NCBI GenBank assembly: GCA_013115125.1
Contig: JABANN010000268.1
Coordinates: 1 to 44,864 of the forward strand
DNA from: Perkinsus olseni
Taxonomy: Eukaryota; Perkinsozoa; Perkinsida
Reading direction: 5' to 3'
Length of the DNA: 44,864 nucleotides
Part shown: piece by piece, positions 1 to 10,827 of the stretch
Numbering within the stretch: position 1 is the first letter of the stretch
How the letters are laid out: each line of letters starts with the position of its first letter
Program-made: the position numbers and the translations under genes
The notes under the pieces: generated by a model
Database searches by the model: none
Seen by the model: only the letters and a program-made list of their open reading frames with translations
Told to the model about the DNA's origin: nothing

Positions 1-72
<72 letters not shown>
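1..72. repeat. TGT trinucleotide microsatellite
   Basis: Twenty-four uninterrupted copies of TGT run from the first base of the window and end in CAG. The run is T-rich and finishes in an AG, so it probably forms the polypyrimidine-like end of an intron of the partial gene that follows. Its left end lies outside the window. Confidence 0.9.
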
Positions 73-334
73 CAGCATTTGGCAACAGGAGGATGTACAG
101 ACCCAGCACGTCAACTTTATACGGGAGCTCCAGGAGAAGACCCGACGGGTTGGGCAACGCCGCAGCATTGATGCATGCGAGGAGCAGCTCTTCGAGTACG
201 CCTTGGCGATCGCGGGCCGGACTGGTGCAGACGTGAAGGACACGAGGCTATCACGGGAGCTCCGTGAGAGGCAAAGTCAACTGAGGGCAGCTGTGGGTAT
301 TGTCTATACGGCTTGGATGAAGGGAGGCTCATGA
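73..334 (+). CDS. 3' end of an unidentified, helix-rich protein gene (partial)
   Basis: After the TGT repeat an open frame begins near the peptide IWQQEDVQTQ and runs to a TGA at 332-334, ending in YTAWMKGGS. The roughly 85 residues are rich in Q, E, R and K, with regular hydrophobic spacing (for example FIRELQEKTRR and RELRERQSQLRAA), which suggests alpha helix or coiled coil. I recognise no family. The 5' part is outside the window. An exon reading is favoured because the frame starts just after a likely AG acceptor and the composition is protein-like; a chance frame cannot be excluded. Confidence 0.4.
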
Positions 335-579
335 AGGCTCATCATTCCGATGTGCATCTATGATGTTATTGATGTTGGATGTCCAAGTTCTCGTTGGTTG
401 TGTTCACCTTCTTGTCACGGATTGGCGGAGGAAGTAGCTCATGCTGTTGCTTCGTGGGTGCTTACCACTCGTCCGAGATGGCTGACCGTGTCTGCTTCGT
501 TTTACGGCTCGGGAAAAGTAGAGCTGAATCGAGGGATCAGGCTGAATAAGCCCTCTTGCTCAGTGCAGCTGTTGTTGTG

Positions 580-3500
580 ATGATGATGGATGGCCCCTAC
601 AGAGTCAGAGCGGACTCGGAGCAGTCGAGGGACGTCCACGCCTGTGAGTTGGTACGTCCAGCAGTGATCATCCCAGAGCTCACTATCCAAGGCTACGATA
701 GAACGCTGAGGGCTGTGGCTGGCAGCGAGGCGGCCCTTAGAGACTATGGGGCTATGATGAGCAGTAATATCTGAGGGAGCACCCACTCGCCTTCCATTGC
801 TACTATGACGTCCGATTGCTATTTTGCATAGTCATTGCGAAAAGGTATTCAGCGGCGATTTCGTACGGGAACGACGACAATTGAGCGACCATAGGTTGAG
901 GCATAGACTAGCGTACCTTCATCGCGGATGATGAGCGTTACGCCGGGTTGAATATGCTATCGTGTATGTCAACGGAACGCCCCGCACGCGGTGACGTAGT
1001 TGGACTTTCTGTAGGCCTCGGGCTGAATGGATCCGAAGACGGTGGCAGTGATGTACCCTTCAAGACTCGACTGATGCCCACAACCCTCCTGCCAAGGCCT
1101 TTCCCAAGAGAGCAGTGAGTTGATCATTGAGGAGACTGGGGCAGTGTCCGAGCCTCGTCAGATTCGACTACGTCTATCACGCGAGCGCTGTGATGGTGCG
1201 TTTGATTGATACAGCGGCCGTTGACAGCGCATGGATTGGAGATAGAGTCAGCACGGTGAGCTGGTGCTCCGTGTACGAAGGGCCTTTGAGCTCATGTGCT
1301 AGGCTCCTAGCCTCGACCGACGATTGGTGGATACCTGGCGGCAAGTCTACTTGGAAGGGAGGGGGAGGTATGAGGATCAGATCAGACTGTAATGTTCATC
1401 GAGGGCCGGAGCTGTTGGGATGCCGGCTCGATATCGCTTCGCAGCTGCGCAGCTGGTACATATACGAAGAGATCAACCCCTCGGTGTTCACTGGAGGAAA
1501 AAGTCCCGCTGGTCGTCGTCGTGGCAACTCGAGGCAGCTGGATTTCACAAGTCCGTTTCCTTGCTATTCGTGATTATTGCTCCGGTATTCTGGGAATACC
1601 AGCAGTTGTTGGAATTTTGATATGGCATTCCGGGGAAAGGGTAGCAGGAAGAAAGAAAAATGCTGAGAAGGGATACTAGAGCGGCGAAATGTAGCGGGAG
1701 TGTTGGAGGCACTCGGCATCTGTTCGGGAGCCGAAGTTGCCGGAGCGTTGGTGCTTGGTAGCATACTGTTCCCTCTTAGGCATTTGATGAGGCTCGACTA
1801 TTCGCCAGGAGCTCCTTCTGGTCCGTCCGCTTCGTTGAAGGCAGTCCACGTCACTCCGGAGTTGGCAACGGCGGCTCAAAGGGTCTCTGTGAGTTGGCAG
1901 GGACAGCACTGTTCGGCATGTCACCGAGGTCCGACAGGAAAAGATACGCTTTTGTGTGCAGTGTCTCCACCATATGACAACATTGACATCAGCGCTCAAC
2001 AAAATTGGTCAGTGCGAGCTGCCCGATAATAAGACGGCCAATGAGATCGCTACTGCAATGGCCGAGGCTGTCCGGCTCTATAACGAGAGGTATTCGGCGG
2101 ACTTTCCCCTTTCGTGGCGGGGCGTGCACGGGAATTACGTAATAGCTGCGAGTGGTATCTTTAGTGTCTGTTGTACGCAGTGGTCGACCTTCCTCTCCGG
2201 ATTGTCTTGTCAGTGGAGGAGTGGAGACTATCGGAATCCTTGGGCGACTGTTGGGACATTATCGTTCGAGATTGCCAGTTTTTCGTCTATCACCGGCAGT
2301 AGTGTTACGGCGCTCATCGAGGTTCCACTCCGTTCTGGTAAGAGGAGCTGCACAGCCTCTCTCCCTTGCACAAGGTACCATAGGAGTAGTCGCGACGTCT
2401 GTATCGTGAGGAACGCAAAGAGTGGTACTGCGGCTGGCAGTGGACTGATAGAGTAACAGCTGAGGCAGCGGTGGTACTGTCGGAAGAGGCTTTCATTCGC
2501 CAGAGCGGCGCTGTTGGTGAATCACGCCCTAGCCAGTCATAGACGGACAGTGGAGGAGCTTATGAGGGACGTGCAAGTGGATGAACAATCACGGGTAGTT
2601 CGACGCTTTTCATGAGAATAGCTGGCGTCTTGGCATAAGCGATCCACATTTGCTCAGCTCGGTATCCATGATGGGTGCTCTCTCTTGTCAGGTGGTCCGA
2701 CTTGTGAGGCCTCTGGACCCGGCGAGGACGGTGGAGGTTGCCCTAGTATATTACGAGTCGCCCGGATACGATTTCGATGGTAGTATTCCCAAGGGACTTT
2801 ACGGCAAAGAGTTGCAGAGCTCAGATGAAGCGGCTTGGACCGTCCGTCGAGCGCTAGAGGAGAGTCTGGCTGTAACGTCCCCGTCGATTCCGCTGCAGCT
2901 CCTCGGTGAGGCCCTCGCAGTGGTGCTTTAGATTGGGGGTAGGGGCCGTCACTTCAGGACAGCCGGAGTTGCAGTTGTTGTGGCGGGGTGACGAGCGTCT
3001 TCGGTCTGCGCTGAGGTTCGATGAGCATTCTCCTGAAGACCTGTCGAAGTGTCTAGCGGTAGTGGCTCATCTCTCTGTATCATCCTTGGAAGCAGGATGC
3101 ATCAGGTTCTCCAGGATACCTCCTCCGGACCACTGGTTCCTAGTGGGATGCCGTGCGCGGCTGTAGACGTAGATTGGGCGTGAGTTTCATTCTCCGTAGA
3201 CGTCGATTTTGACTCCATCATGCCGAACTTGGTGTAGTCATGACACCAAGCACCGTAGGATCTCCTGTCACGAGCCTCATCGAAACTCTTTTCATATTAC
3301 TGATACTAGTATGTATATATTAGGGCATTAGAATCATCTTTATGCTTTACCAATGGTTTATATAGGACGTAGATGATACTGTGAATTATCTATAAAGCGT
3401 GACTCGGCGGATGATGCGCCGCCTCCACTAGGACCTGTGATCGACTGGTCGTCGTGTCTATGTGAGACTGTCTCGCAGAGTAGGGGTTGGGGCATTGCTT

Positions 3501-3831
3501 CGTACGGTAGCCAATAGCGTGACGTCGGCAGTAGTTGGACGGTTCAGGTGGAATTGAGCTCTAAGGAAGGGAGGGTTGTGAGTAAGGTTGTGGAGGATAC
3601 TGAGTGCGCTGTGGGTATATTCTCATGCCTGGTGATGAACGGAATGGAGGTGGCCTTCGATAGGACTGCTGGACATGTACTGCGAACCTTCGGGTGAGAG
3701 GGGCCTATCGAACTGAGAATCTTCACGACCATGATTGATCCAGGGACGACCTGTCCGAGCCTTTGATCGATACCGCCCTGCTCACTCCCAGAGATATCAC
3801 TGAGGATGGGAGTGACAGTGTTGTCGAATGA
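580..3831 (+). CDS. diverged glutathione synthetase paralogue 1, probably not an active synthetase
   Basis: First of three tandem genes homologous to eukaryotic glutathione synthetase, the ATP-grasp enzyme that joins gamma-glutamylcysteine and glycine in the cytosol. Exons can be followed in family order: YDRTLRAVAGSEAALRDYGA near 690-770, LMPTTLLPRPFPREQ near 1070-1110, RFDYVYHASAVMVRLIDTA near 1160-1220, HLMRLDYSPGAPS near 1780, ALNKIGQCELPDNKTANEIA near 1990-2060, RDVCIVRNAKSG near 2390, RAALLVNHALASHRRTVEEL near 2505-2560, a TVEVALVYYESPGY strand near 2730, and GHVLRTFG near 3690. The C-terminal exon reads IDTALLTPRDITEDG and stops at 3829-3831. Where paralogues 2 and 3 have QVEVNT, this gene has KAVHVT. 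I find no KPQREGGG loop, and the final GGVHAG is replaced by DDLSEP. It may have a new role or be decaying. The start at 580 is the first of three in-frame ATGs and is uncertain. Confidence 0.72.
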
Positions 3832-4036
3832 TGCGGGTCTCTGTTAAGCTGACTTAGTTCACACGATGACTTGACTGAATGTTCTAGTGGACTTAATGTC
3901 CCTTCACACGAGATTTTCTGTCAAGTGCTCGAGAACTGTGTTTTTCCGGGTCCCTTGCGGGGCCATGGGGTTGCTTGTTTCATCTCTCTTATCGAGCAGG
4001 TTGAAACTGATTGACTGAATTTTTCCATCCCCTTTC

Positions 4037-6780
4037 ATGCCGGAATTGGTGACCGTAGTAGCATCAGCGGAGGAGAGTACCTCGTCGAGGCCATGGTCGC
4101 TGAAGTCGTATGAAAAATCCCTGAGGGCGATGGCTTCTAGCGACGCTGCCCTGAGAGGGTGTGGTGCGATGCTGAGCAGTAGGACCGAAGAGAACCGTTC
4201 TTTTAGTTCGAGGACTTGTTCTCTATCATCAGGTCTCGGAATTGCGGTGATACCGGAGAGTGACACCAGGCCACTGAAGAGCGCCGTCCTGCCTGTCGCC
4301 CTCCTCCCGAGACCCTTCCCGGCCCGCCAGTAGGTTCAGTGGGGGCGTTCCAGTGATAGCTAAGTCGATGGATGGTCAGGTTTAAGGCGGCGTGGCAGCT
4401 GGGCAGCACCATTGCTAAGCTCGTCGACAACATGTCCATCGATCCACAGTGGCTGGTGGACAGTCTGGCGGAAGTAAGGCACCGGTCTATTGATAGCATC
4501 ATCTCCCGGAGGATCCCTCGGTCACAGGTCGCGAAGGCTGATGACTTCACGAGACGGCTGGTGGACATCTGTCGTCGTGTCTACATCGATGGTGGCCGAG
4601 ATCATTCTAAGGACATACGCATGTGAGTTGTGTCGGACTTCCCTCCCGCGCGCAGGAGGGAGGGAGGGCTTCAACGGGCAGCTCCTTTGCGTTCGCTTGC
4701 AAATCTGGAAGTGCTCGACATTCTAATCGACACGCTGGTCGCAATGCTCGCCTTAGTAATACTGTAACCCTGCTGGGCATACCTACTTTTCACGAACTTA
4801 CATGGATCCAGTGCACTGTCGTGTGAGCATCCTGGGTTTCTCAGTCATCTACTCCGCCACGACTATCTCCCCACTACAGTTGATGGCCGCCTTCTACAAG
4901 TTGAAGTCAACACCATAGCTGCTGGCTTTGCGGGGATGGGAACTCAAGTCTCGGTAAGTCATCGAGGCGATGCGTTTCATGGATATACTCAGCGTGATTC
5001 CGTGGAAAGTTGGTACTCGATGTGAGCAGCTATTGCCGCTCCTAATCGTAGTGCGCTTCTTACCAAGTGTCTTTCAGACGTTCCATCGGATGACCGCTTC
5101 TGCGGCCCTCAATGATCTCAAGCCCTCCCAAGTACCGGAGAACAAGCCTATCGCCGACTTTGCGAACGCTATGGCCGAGGCTGTGAGCGCTTACAATGAG
5201 AAGTGGGTCTTGGCCGTAGAATTTCGAGACCCATCTGAGTGTTTGCAGATTCGGTCGCCATTCGCGCACTATTTGCATGGTGGTGGACGCCCCGGAAGAC
5301 AACGAATGCGACCAACGTTTTATAGAGTGGGATTTATTCCAAAATAAACGGTCGTTTATACTCGCACCGCAGGTCTGTGCTTCTTGCCAATCACGGTATT
5401 AACGTTGAACGCCGGACCATGACCGAGTTGGCTGATCATGTTTCTGTGGACAGCCAGACGCACGTGAGACGATGTTCGTCTTCGAGTCGGAGGATTCAAC
5501 TTTTCTTCTTGCAGATTGTCCTGATACCCTCATTAATAGATCCTGAGCGGATGGTGGAAGTAGCTCTTTTTTATTTCCGGACTGGTTACGGACCGAGCCA
5601 GTATCTCAATGGTGAGGGCATGGGGGCAGCGGTGGTGGTCGAAGCGACTGGTGTGGGTAGATTCACACTGGGCCCTCCGTGAGAGTTTGGAGAGGAGCAA
5701 AGCCGTCATGTGTCCATCGGTTCCACAACAGCTCACTGGTAGGCGGAGCGAAGCGATGTCATTTTCGTGCGATTATCGCTGGTTTTGGTTGGACCGGTTT
5801 GCCTTAGGCACTAAAAAAGTACAGCAGCTTTGGTACAGCGATCCGAGTGTGATGACTCAATTTGGATTGACCGAAGAGGAGGCTGATAGGATGAGGGAGC
5901 ATTTTGCGGTGGGTGTGGTGGGCGTGGTGACGGGGGTGGTTGATGGAGTGGCAGGTGCAAGTGGATCCCTCGGTGGCCAAGGAGACTGTCGCAGCTGCTT
6001 TGAAGGACCAAACGGCCTGGGTAGGGAGGACCTCCTCGACATCATCATCATCATCATCATCATCATTTGTCCATCAACAGGTTTTGAAGCCCCAACGTGA
6101 AGGAGGGGGTCACAACATGTACGGCGACGAGCTAGTCGACACCCTCACAACAAGCTCCAACGACGAACTAAAACAGTAACACCCTCGATGGTGACAGCTG
6201 ATCTGAGCTAAGGATCTTGCAGGTTCGTGTTGATGGAGCGGATGCTGCCCGCCCCCCTGCCCTGCCTGGCCATCGATGTGAGTACATCATCCCTCTCCTC
6301 TCCCCACTACGATTCTTGTCTTCAGACCCCAGCCAGTCGGGAAGCCTCTCGAGTGGTACCGAAGATCATCTCCGAGGGGGTATCAGAGTTGGGCATCTAC
6401 TCAGCTTTGGTTATGAAGGGCAATCATACCGTTATGGACAAACCATGTGGGCATATGCTCAGGACTAAGGATGTGTAAGGACCTCTCCCTTCCCGATTCC
6501 ACCACCTTACATTAAGCGTAGGTGGTTTAATACAATAATACTATTTAATAATAATAATTAATACTATGTATAATACAATTAAACAATTAATACAATACTA
6601 TTTAAATTAGGTTTAAATGTATTTAAACCTCCCCCCTCACCTCGCGCTTTCCATTTCCGACTGTCCATCGGCATCCTCTTCTCCCCGATCAGGAACGTCG
6701 CTGAGGGTGGTGTCCATGCCGGCTTCTCGGTTATTGACTCGGCCCTGCTAGTTGATGAAGACGTCTCTTCCTCCTCGTAG
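4037..6780 (+). CDS. GSS: glutathione synthetase, paralogue 2
   Basis: Second tandem eukaryotic-type glutathione synthetase (ATP, gamma-glutamylcysteine and glycine to glutathione). Visible in order: YEKSLRAMASSDAALRGCGA, then VLPVALLPRPFPARQ (near 4290), WLVDSLAEVR, ADDFTRRLVDICRRVYIDGG (near 4540-4600), the substrate- and Mg-binding QVEVNTIAAGFAG (near 4900), the NECDQRFIEWD and LLANHGINVERRTMTEL lid region, GTKKVQQLW, the ATP-grasp glycine loop VLKPQREGGGHNMYGDEL (near 6080-6130), VLMERMLP, SELGIYSALVMKG, the glutathione-contacting GHMLRTK, and the A-loop EGGVHAGFSVIDSALL. It stops at 6778-6780. All catalytic motifs are present. The start ATG at 4037 gives the expected leader before YEKSLR. 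The 3' block at 5796-6484 is almost identical to paralogue 3, introns included, while the upstream exons differ clearly. The last intron (about 6476-6691) is unusually AT-rich. Confidence 0.9.
5796..6484 (+). repeat. near-identical block shared with 9041-9716 (paralogue 2 copy)
   Basis: About 690 bp covering the last third of glutathione synthetase 2, from ggtttgccttaggcac to the donor after GHMLRTKDV. It matches the paralogue 3 copy at nearly every base, including introns, apart from scattered substitutions and a shorter ATC/TCA run in the other copy. Similarity drops sharply at both edges. This is the pattern expected from recent gene conversion or unequal exchange between the two genes. 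Confidence 0.88.
6037..6066 (+). repeat. ATC/TCA triplet run inside a glutathione synthetase intron
   Basis: A run of CAT/ATC triplets sits between TAW and VLKPQ. The family alignment supports an intron here (donor gtaggg, acceptor catcaacag, about 66 nt; 54 nt in paralogue 3), which would join TAW directly to VLKPQREGGG. The intron is a multiple of three and has no stop, so retention would insert a serine-rich stretch just before the ATP-grasp loop. The run is longer here than in paralogue 3. Confidence 0.7.
6515..6640. repeat. AT-rich intronic block with a perfect palindrome
   Basis: Inside the last intron of glutathione synthetase 2, a block of ATTAATA and TAATAC repeats is far more AT-rich than its surroundings. 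At 6609-6630 it holds a perfect inverted repeat, AGGTTTAAAT and ATTTAAACCT, with a 2-base centre. Paralogue 3 lacks it at the same intron, so it was gained after duplication or lost from the other copy. I see no transposon ends or target duplication. Confidence 0.75.
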
Positions 6781-7013
6781 CGGTCACTGACTTGTCTTGC
6801 TGTTTGTTTAGAATTGTCTATCGATTGTTCTCAAGATTGCTCTGGACTGATGTAGCACTGTCATTTCAGTTTTCCCAAACACTGCAAGTCCCTTGGAGGG
6901 AAATCTTAGCTCGACGCTTCCATCCAGTAATTGTCCTCGAGTTCATGTCCCACCCGATGGTCAGATCAGTCCTCTGACACCAGTTTACGTCGTCTTTGTT
7001 GTTACGTTCCCTG

Positions 7014-10000
7014 ATGCCCTCCCCTCCGAATGCTCATATAGCCTCAGTTGCAGGGCCCTTGCGTGGCAGTGGTGTAGCTGTCCATTCAGTGCCAGGATCG
7101 CCGCCTTTGACGAGAGCCGTCTATGAGAAGTCTCTGAGATCGCTGGCATCCAGCGAGGCTGCACTTCGGGACTGCGGTGCTATGATCAGCAGTACGTCAT
7201 TGCTTGCTTGTGGCATCCTCTTTGCGGTTTTGAAGCTCGTAGCCACGTTCTAGTACTGATAGAGGGAATTCGAGGATTTATTGGTATCTTTTTCTCTGTC
7301 GGGCACCACCTTTGACTGTGTAAATAGTCGCTAGGCTGAGGCTGGACAGAGCGGCTGGTCCCTCTCAACGTCATCATTATTCGACTCACGACCTATGATG
7401 TATCGGACTTCGCGTGATCAACCCGCCCTATCCTCAGGTCTCGGGATATCAGTTCTCCCTGAAAGCAAGACGCAGCCTTTGAACAGCCAAGTTTTACCGT
7501 TGGCTCTTCTGCCCAAACCATTCCCTAAGAAAGAGTAAATCGCGGTCAAGTATGGCTTCGCGGCAGAATCGATTTGCTAAGGTTTGAGGAAGTGTGGGAG
7601 CTCAGCAGCGTCGTGGACAAGCTCATCGACGGTCTGACTACTCACCCTGAGTGGCTCGTCGAGCAATTGCAGGGCGTAAGAGCAGGCCTCTAGGAGTTGG
7701 TTTGATCTGAGGAGTTCGAGTAGGTCACCGAAGCTGATGACTTCACGAGACGGCTGGTCGACATTTGTCGAGATGTCTACATCGATGGCGGCCGAGATCA
7801 TTCTAAGGACATACGCATGTAAGTACCGGTTTCCTGAGCTTCGTCTTGGTCGGGGAGAAGGACTCGCAGCGCTGGCGAGAGCATACGGATAATCTGCGGG
7901 TGGTTCATTGGCTGGTCCTCAAGGTACCTTCTCCGACAGGACTACCTGCCAACGACAGTAGGTAACAGGCTGTTGCAGGTGGAGGTCAACACTGTGGCTG
8001 CTGCTTTCGCTGGGATCGTATCGCGGGTGTCGGTAAGTTCCAACTCGCTCTTTCGGTCCGCATCTTTGGTGACGGCATCCAGTCTGAAATGCCGAAGAAC
8101 CTTTTCGCTACAACCAATTTTGAGTATCATGCCCATCATCTCAGTGCCTCCATCGGATGACGACTCTGGCTGCGCTCGACGGAGTAGCCCAGTTCACCTT
8201 GCCTGATAACAAGGTTGTCAACGCTTTCGCTGATGCCATTGCGGCGGTCAATCGGGTTTATAACGAGACGTAAGACGCGCCGCCCATCGGGGGAGGAAGA
8301 AAAATCGATTTTCGGGGTGGCGCTGCTGTAGATGACTCGATACTGTCAGGTACTGCCGTGACACTCATGATGTCTGCATGGTGGTTGAGGACGGCGAGGA
8401 CAATGAGTGCGACCAGAGATTCCTCGAGTAGGTTGCGCACAGTGAAGATTTTGGATATCCGCTCCATCTTCAGGGCAGCGCTGTTGGTCAACCACAACAT
8501 AGCTGTACATCGAAGGACACTGAAGCAGCTCGCACAGCAGGTCTGTGTTGATGGAAGGACGAAAGTAGGCTGCTGGAGGGGAGGTACTTGGTGAGTTATG
8601 GCTGTGTCGCGATTCTATTCCGTGGCGTCCACGGGTGAACCTCGGATACTAGTGGCATGCACGAGTTAGGACTATCATTTCCTACTTGCGGTTTATCTGT
8701 TATTGCGATTCGCGAATCTCACGAAGGGCCATACCACTCCTTTCGCGCATCCTGCAGAGGCGAAGAGCACAGCGTATCTTCAGGTCGCAAAGATCCCCAA
8801 TATCATCGACCCCAGCCGTATGGTAGAGATCTCGGTCTTCTACTATCGTGCTGGTTATGGACCTGCCCACTACGTCGATGGTGGGTGAGGGCGGAGGGAC
8901 GAACGCGACGGGAATCACTTCTGCTCAGAGTCCTGCTGGGATGTCCGGAAGCGTTTGGAAGAGAGCGTGGCTGTGAAGTGCCCATCAATTCCCGAGCAGC
9001 TGGCCGGTGGGGCTGAGGTGTATCGCACGGGGGGCTAGTTGGTTTGCCTTAGGCACTAAAAAAGTGCAGCAGCTTTGGTACAGCGATCCGAGTGTGATGA
9101 TTCGATTTGGATTGACCGAAGAGGAGGCTGATAGGATGAGGGAGCATTTTGCGGTGGGTGTGGTGGGCGTGGTGACGGGGGTGGTTGATGGAGTGGCAGG
9201 TGCAAGTGGATCCCTCGGTGGCCAAGGAGACTGTCGCAGCTGCTTTGAAGGACCCAACGGCCTGGGTAAGAAAGAGCTCCTCGACGACATCATCGTCACT
9301 TGTCCATCAACAGGTTTTGAAGCCCCAACGTGAAGGAGGGGGTCACAACATGTACGGCGATGAGCTAGTCGACACCCTCACAACAAGCTCCAATGACGAA
9401 CTAAAACAGTAACACCCTCGATGGTGACAGCTGATGTAAAGTGGGCATCTTGCAGGTTCGTGCTGATGGAGCGGATGCTGCCCACCCCCCTGCCCTGCCT
9501 AGCCATCGATGTGAGTACATCTGCCCCCTCCCCTCCCCACTACGATTCTCATCTTCAGACCCCAGCCAGTCGGGAAGCCTCTCGAGTGGTACCTAAGATC
9601 ATCTCCGAGGGGGTATCAGAGTTGGGCATCTACTCAGCTTTGGTTATGAAGGGCAATCATACCGTCATGGACAAACCATGTGGGCATATGCTCAGGACTA
9701 AGGATGTGTAAGGACCTGAGGGGTATCCTGTGAGACCTCACCTGAGCTCCACGAGCGCTCCTAGGATTGGATTTCCCATACAAAAACGATAGCGAATTCA
9801 ACGCTGTTGGAGGTCTATTGAGCATCAATATAGTATGCGAGCCCTTGGGGGCCGGTCTGAGTGACGCAGCCAGGCGCATTCGGAAGCCTCTCGAATGATG
9901 ATCTTTTCTCAGGAGCGTTATGGAAGGGGGAGTGCACGCCGGCTATGCTGTCATGGACACTGCCTTGCTGACGGAAGATGATATTACTGATTCTCATTAG
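7014..10000 (+). CDS. GSS: glutathione synthetase, paralogue 3
   Basis: Third tandem glutathione synthetase gene. Exons follow the family order: YEKSLRSLASSEAALRDCGA (near 7120-7180), VLPLALLPKPFPKKE (near 7500-7535), VVDKLIDGLTTHPEWLVEQL (near 7605-7665), ADDFTRRLVDICRDVYIDGG (near 7735-7795), RLLQVEVNTVAAAFAG (near 7965-8015), MTTLAALDGVAQFTLPDNK (near 8158-8215), CMVVEDGEDNECDQRFLE (near 8365-8425), ALLVNHNIAVHRRTLKQL (near 8475-8530), PSRMVEISVFYYRAGYGPAH (near 8810-8870), GTKKVQQLW, VLKPQREGGGHNMYGDEL (near 9315-9365), VLMERMLPTP, GHMLRTK and EGGVHAGYAVMDTALL. It ends at a TAG at 9998-10000. All substrate, Mg and ATP motifs seen in paralogue 2 are kept, so it should be active. The ATG at 7014 gives a leader of about 35 residues rich in P, S, G and A before YEKSLR, longer than in typical enzymes; a later start is possible. 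Confidence 0.9.
9041..9716 (+). repeat. near-identical block shared with 5796-6484 (paralogue 3 copy)
   Basis: Partner of the block in glutathione synthetase 2, about 676 bp. The 5' exons of the two genes differ at many positions, but here even the introns agree almost base for base, including the gtgagtac intron after CLAID. The final intron just downstream is unrelated in sequence. That marks a local exchange tract rather than general recency of the whole duplication. Confidence 0.88.
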
Positions 10001-10164
10001 AGTGTTGCTCAACTCCCATTTATGTTAACGGCCCTCGACCCCGTTTCCATTTTTTCTGCGGGTTTATCTCCCTCATGATAGCTGCGTTCAAAGGGTCAAT
10101 CGCGCATCACCGTGTAGCGTATCAGTACGTTGGCAGTTTATGTCAGCCGGGCTTGGTGCTAGCC

Positions 10165-10755
10165 ATGATGTCTGGTGCACTCTCTCGTGATCGCTCTCCA
10201 CCTGTGTCACCAGCAGTCTCAGCCTTGTCGGCTACCAGCGAGGCTTCCTTCAAATCGGTCAGGGGGGCACAGGTATCTTTGAAACTCGTGAATGTCAAGG
10301 TTAACCTCTGATGCACTCAGATCGGTCGAGGCAGAACGGCCAAGCTCACTGGAGCCAGTCGCAGTTCAGGCCCGCTGGTTCGGAGTTGGTTTAGTAAAGT
10401 CGTGAGCGTTAGCGTTCCTAATAACGCGGCCGACGACGACACTCCGGGTCCCTTCGAGCAGCTCCTCGTTGTCGCCTTCGCTGTGGCCTCGTCACATTCC
10501 GAGGGATCCTTGTGGCAGCAGAAGGTACCTTGTGTATGGTCGACAACTCTATTCGAGAAGACGCCCCTCTGTCAGCTGTACTGGTGCATGCTGGCTTTGG
10601 CTGCGACAAGTCTGCTGTGTGTGTGCCTCGTCCCTCCTGGGGTGAGCTCAACGACTCCAACTCGGATGCCGATATTACCATTGAGGTTGCTCTTCTTGTT
10701 GTATCGACTCGTAGCTGTACGACGTTGCTCATGGACTCTAGGGCGATCACTCTAG
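10165..10755 (+). CDS. hypothetical small protein, possible membrane segments at its C-terminus
   Basis: A possible two-exon gene. Exon 1 starts at the ATG at 10165 (MMSGALSRDRSPPVS) and ends at a gtatct donor. Exon 2 begins after the acceptor at about 10319 (IGRGRTAKLTGASRSSG) and stays open through VPNNAADDDTPGPFEQLLVV to a stop at 10753-10755. The last 80 residues hold two hydrophobic stretches (LYWCMLALAATSLLCVCL and LPLRLLFLLYRLVAV), which could cross a membrane. A gtacct donor at about 10527 would instead switch to a soluble frame (LCMVDNSIREDAPLSA). I recognise no family. It sits between the last glutathione synthetase and another membrane gene and could be the 5' part of that gene. 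Confidence 0.3.
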
Positions 10756-10827
10756 GGTGTTAATCGAATCATCACCGGAATACCGCTCGAATCCACGGCA
10801 ACCACAGACTTGTCGGTAGTAAATACG

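Noticed and set aside
5857-6066. Minus-strand frame starting with a run of methionines
   Set aside because: It is the reverse reading of the ATC/TCA triplet run inside glutathione synthetase 2.
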